In this document: one piece after another, positions 62,905 through 64,000 of the stretch
Numbering within the stretch: the first letter of the stretch is position 1
How the letters are laid out: each line of letters begins with the position of its first letter
DNA from: Pictodentalium vernedei
Taxonomy: Eukaryota > Mollusca > Scaphopoda > Dentaliida > Dentaliidae
Reading direction: 5' to 3'
Length of the DNA: 64,000 bases
Assembly: GCA_031216915.1 (NCBI GenBank)
Contig: CM062297.1
Span: 175,140,356 to 175,204,355 of the forward strand
Notes under the pieces: generated by a model
What the model saw: the letters and a program-made list of their open reading frames with translations, nothing else
Told to the model about the DNA's origin: nothing
The model's database searches: none
Translations under genes and position numbers: made by a program

Positions 62905-63165
62905 CTTTCCTTTTTAATTGTTAATGTTCGTTCCTTTAAGTATGCTAATGCGAGTTATTTTATTATTTTCAAAATTAAATGTATAATTATTTTTATGTTT
63001 ATGATTTTTTTCTCTCTCCTATATATATCGATCACTTTTTTTATTTATTTCCTCGGGAACTCCCCCCCCCCCCCCCCCCCCCCGCTCACGTCAGAAATGG
63101 AAGCGTTCGACTGTTGTCCGTCAAGTTTTTTGGAGGAAAAAATCCGGGTATTACCCCCACCCCAC
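62905..63165. other. Right end region of the Polinton
   Basis: AT-rich leader with 'ctatatatatcgatcac' (63015-63030) ahead of the last gene, then a poly-C run of about 22 at 63063. The exact right boundary and any terminal inverted repeat cannot be placed, because no matching sequence exists at the left. Confidence 0.4.
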
Positions 63166-63262
63166 GACGAGGGGAGATAACTCTGTATGATCGAGTTTAT
63201 GAGAATCGAGCAATCCGATTGGTCAATTGGCGGAGAATCAAGCAATCTGATTGGTCGATTAG
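63166..63262 (+). repeat. GGGAGATAACTCTG repeat fragment
   Basis: 'ggggagataactctg' followed by 'gaatcgagcaatccgattgg' and again 'gaatcaagcaatctgattgg' matches the inner ends of the foldback arms at 30397-30470, 37683-37760 (reverse) and 38850-38920 (reverse). The AAGCAATCTGATTGG word is tandemly doubled here. Confidence 0.6.
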
Positions 63263-63710
63263 CTGAGTTTGGAAAATCTCACTATGGGAATTCCCCTAAT
63301 GACGTCATAAAATGGGAAAAACCCACCGCCTCAAAAACAATAGAGAATTCTGGACCACTGGTCTAGAATTCTCAAACCGTTTTTTTGATGCTAGCCTAGA
63401 ATTTTTGCTCGCGTTCACCAACGATGGATTGATGGTCTGATCTGCGATGGGAACGTCAACAAACATTTTTAAAGTAAAAGAAAAAAGGAAAAATGTACAA
63501 TTTCACCTTTTTTTTAAAAAACGCGTGACATTCAACGTTCACCACGAATATTTGAACGTTAAAAGTGCGATCTAGGAGTCACAAAAAACATGGAGATTTC
63601 AAGACCACTGAACAGTTTTGTGAACAAGCGTGCGATTTAACACTGAATCCCACGTTGGTAAACGCATCGTGTACACGAACATGTACAAAGTGGTCGTGAA
63701 CTCTCTACAA
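63263..63710. other. Unassigned right flank
   Basis: A short palindrome 'agaattctggaccactggtc' lies near 63343. No gene accepted. Confidence 0.35.
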
Positions 63711-63999
63711 TCACCTACTGCCATATATATATACCACCCCTCTGTCTGGACATATGTCCAATGTAAGAACTTGGTGTCGGGGGATATAGCCCACGCCTGG
63801 TGGTGCACTTGTTAAAGTTAATTTACACTTTTCCAATTTTGCAGATTTGAAAGATTGGTCCAAAAGGTCTGTTATTTGTACTAATGTTGAGTCTTTGATT
63901 TGGGAATGATCTATTATTTTTTCTTCAAAATCATCGGCAAACAGCTGGTTGAAATCGAAATCGCAAAATTCATTGTCACTGAAATTGAAATCGCAAACC
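63711..63999 (-). CDS. Unassigned open frame running off the window edge
   Basis: The minus strand is open from the right edge down to a stop at 63711 (about 95 codons, start outside the window). The part nearest the edge is acidic and phenylalanine-rich ('CDFNFSDNEFCDFDFNQLFA') and then helical ('DSTLVQITDLLDQSFKSAKL'); the last ~35 codons look less protein-like. It may be a partial exon, with coding ending near 'KLEKCKLT' around 63815. No domain recognised. Confidence 0.25.
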   Translation of the reverse strand, partial: VCDFNFSDNEFCDFDFNQLFADDFEEKIIDHSQIKDSTLVQITDLLDQSFKSAKLEKCKLTLTSAPPGVGYIPRHQVLTLDICPDRGVVYIYGSR

Positions 64000-64000
64000 T

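Larger units (their letters stand above)
47940..63100. mobile_element. Polinton (Maverick) fossil, lineage 2, largely preserved
   Basis: A ~15-kb block of Polinton genes. Plus strand: integrase and major capsid-like. Minus strand: fiber-like, adenain-like protease, family B polymerase, SAP-like, virion/core-like, penton-like, packaging ATPase, core-like and a conserved 300-residue protein. A duplicated gene of unknown role lies on the plus strand in the middle. This gene set matches Polinton/adintovirus-type elements. No terminal inverted repeat was found at the left, where the element adjoins Crypton sequence; the right end is somewhere past 62.95 kb. It is broken, with roughly five to seven breaks. 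Most structural frames remain open, so it is probably young in evolutionary terms, and clearly younger than the 4.2-7.3 kb fossil. Confidence 0.88.

Overview
The window looks like nuclear DNA of an invertebrate, probably a marine animal. It is AT-rich, gene-poor and crowded with tRNA-headed SINEs, LINE fragments, many palindromic MITEs, satellite-like arrays and two Polinton-type (Maverick) virus-like fossils. The phylum cannot be settled from sequence alone. Nothing bacterial is visible: no operons, ribosome binding sites, rRNA or CRISPR arrays.

From 0 to 46 kb almost everything is repeat. Twelve copies of one ~250-bp hairpin MITE with TTAA ends (piggyBac-like) are spread through the window. 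At least nine SINE copies share a tRNA-like head, a conserved body and an (AATAA)n tail. There is a decayed Tc1 element at 7.35-8.85 kb, LINE remnants at 9.5-11.1 and 19.7-20.9 kb, and two hAT-like non-autonomous elements, one inserted inside a SINE and one carrying a nested TTAA MITE. A pair of 257-bp TA-flanked MITEs, a ~1.2-kb foldback element (21.2-22.4 kb), a ~2.6-kb foldback with ~600-bp arms enclosing tandem repeats (37.1-39.65 kb), and a degenerate ~150-165-bp satellite (33.3-34.8 kb) complete this part. A strongly decayed Polinton of a separate, more GC-rich lineage lies at about 4.2-7.3 kb.

The only host-gene evidence is a short predicted first coding exon at 45358-45497 on the plus strand, ending at a good splice donor. 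Its N-terminal sequence resembles SLC22/MFS organic-ion transporters. A 95-codon open frame runs off the right edge on the minus strand and is unassigned.

From 46.7 to 47.94 kb there are two pieces of a Crypton-type tyrosine recombinase (DUF3504-like), separated by a palindromic MITE. The second piece abuts a Polinton fossil that fills 47.94 to about 63 kb. Recognisable Polinton parts are a retroviral-type integrase, a probable major capsid protein, a repeat-built fiber-like protein, an adenain-like protease, family B DNA polymerase, a SAP-like protein, a minor capsid (penton-like) protein, a packaging ATPase, two small Gly-Gly-site virion/core-like proteins, a conserved Polinton protein of unknown role, and a tandemly duplicated unknown gene. 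Integrase and capsid genes point right; most others point left. The element is broken, with roughly five to seven breaks, but its structural genes remain open, so it is probably a fairly recent fossil.
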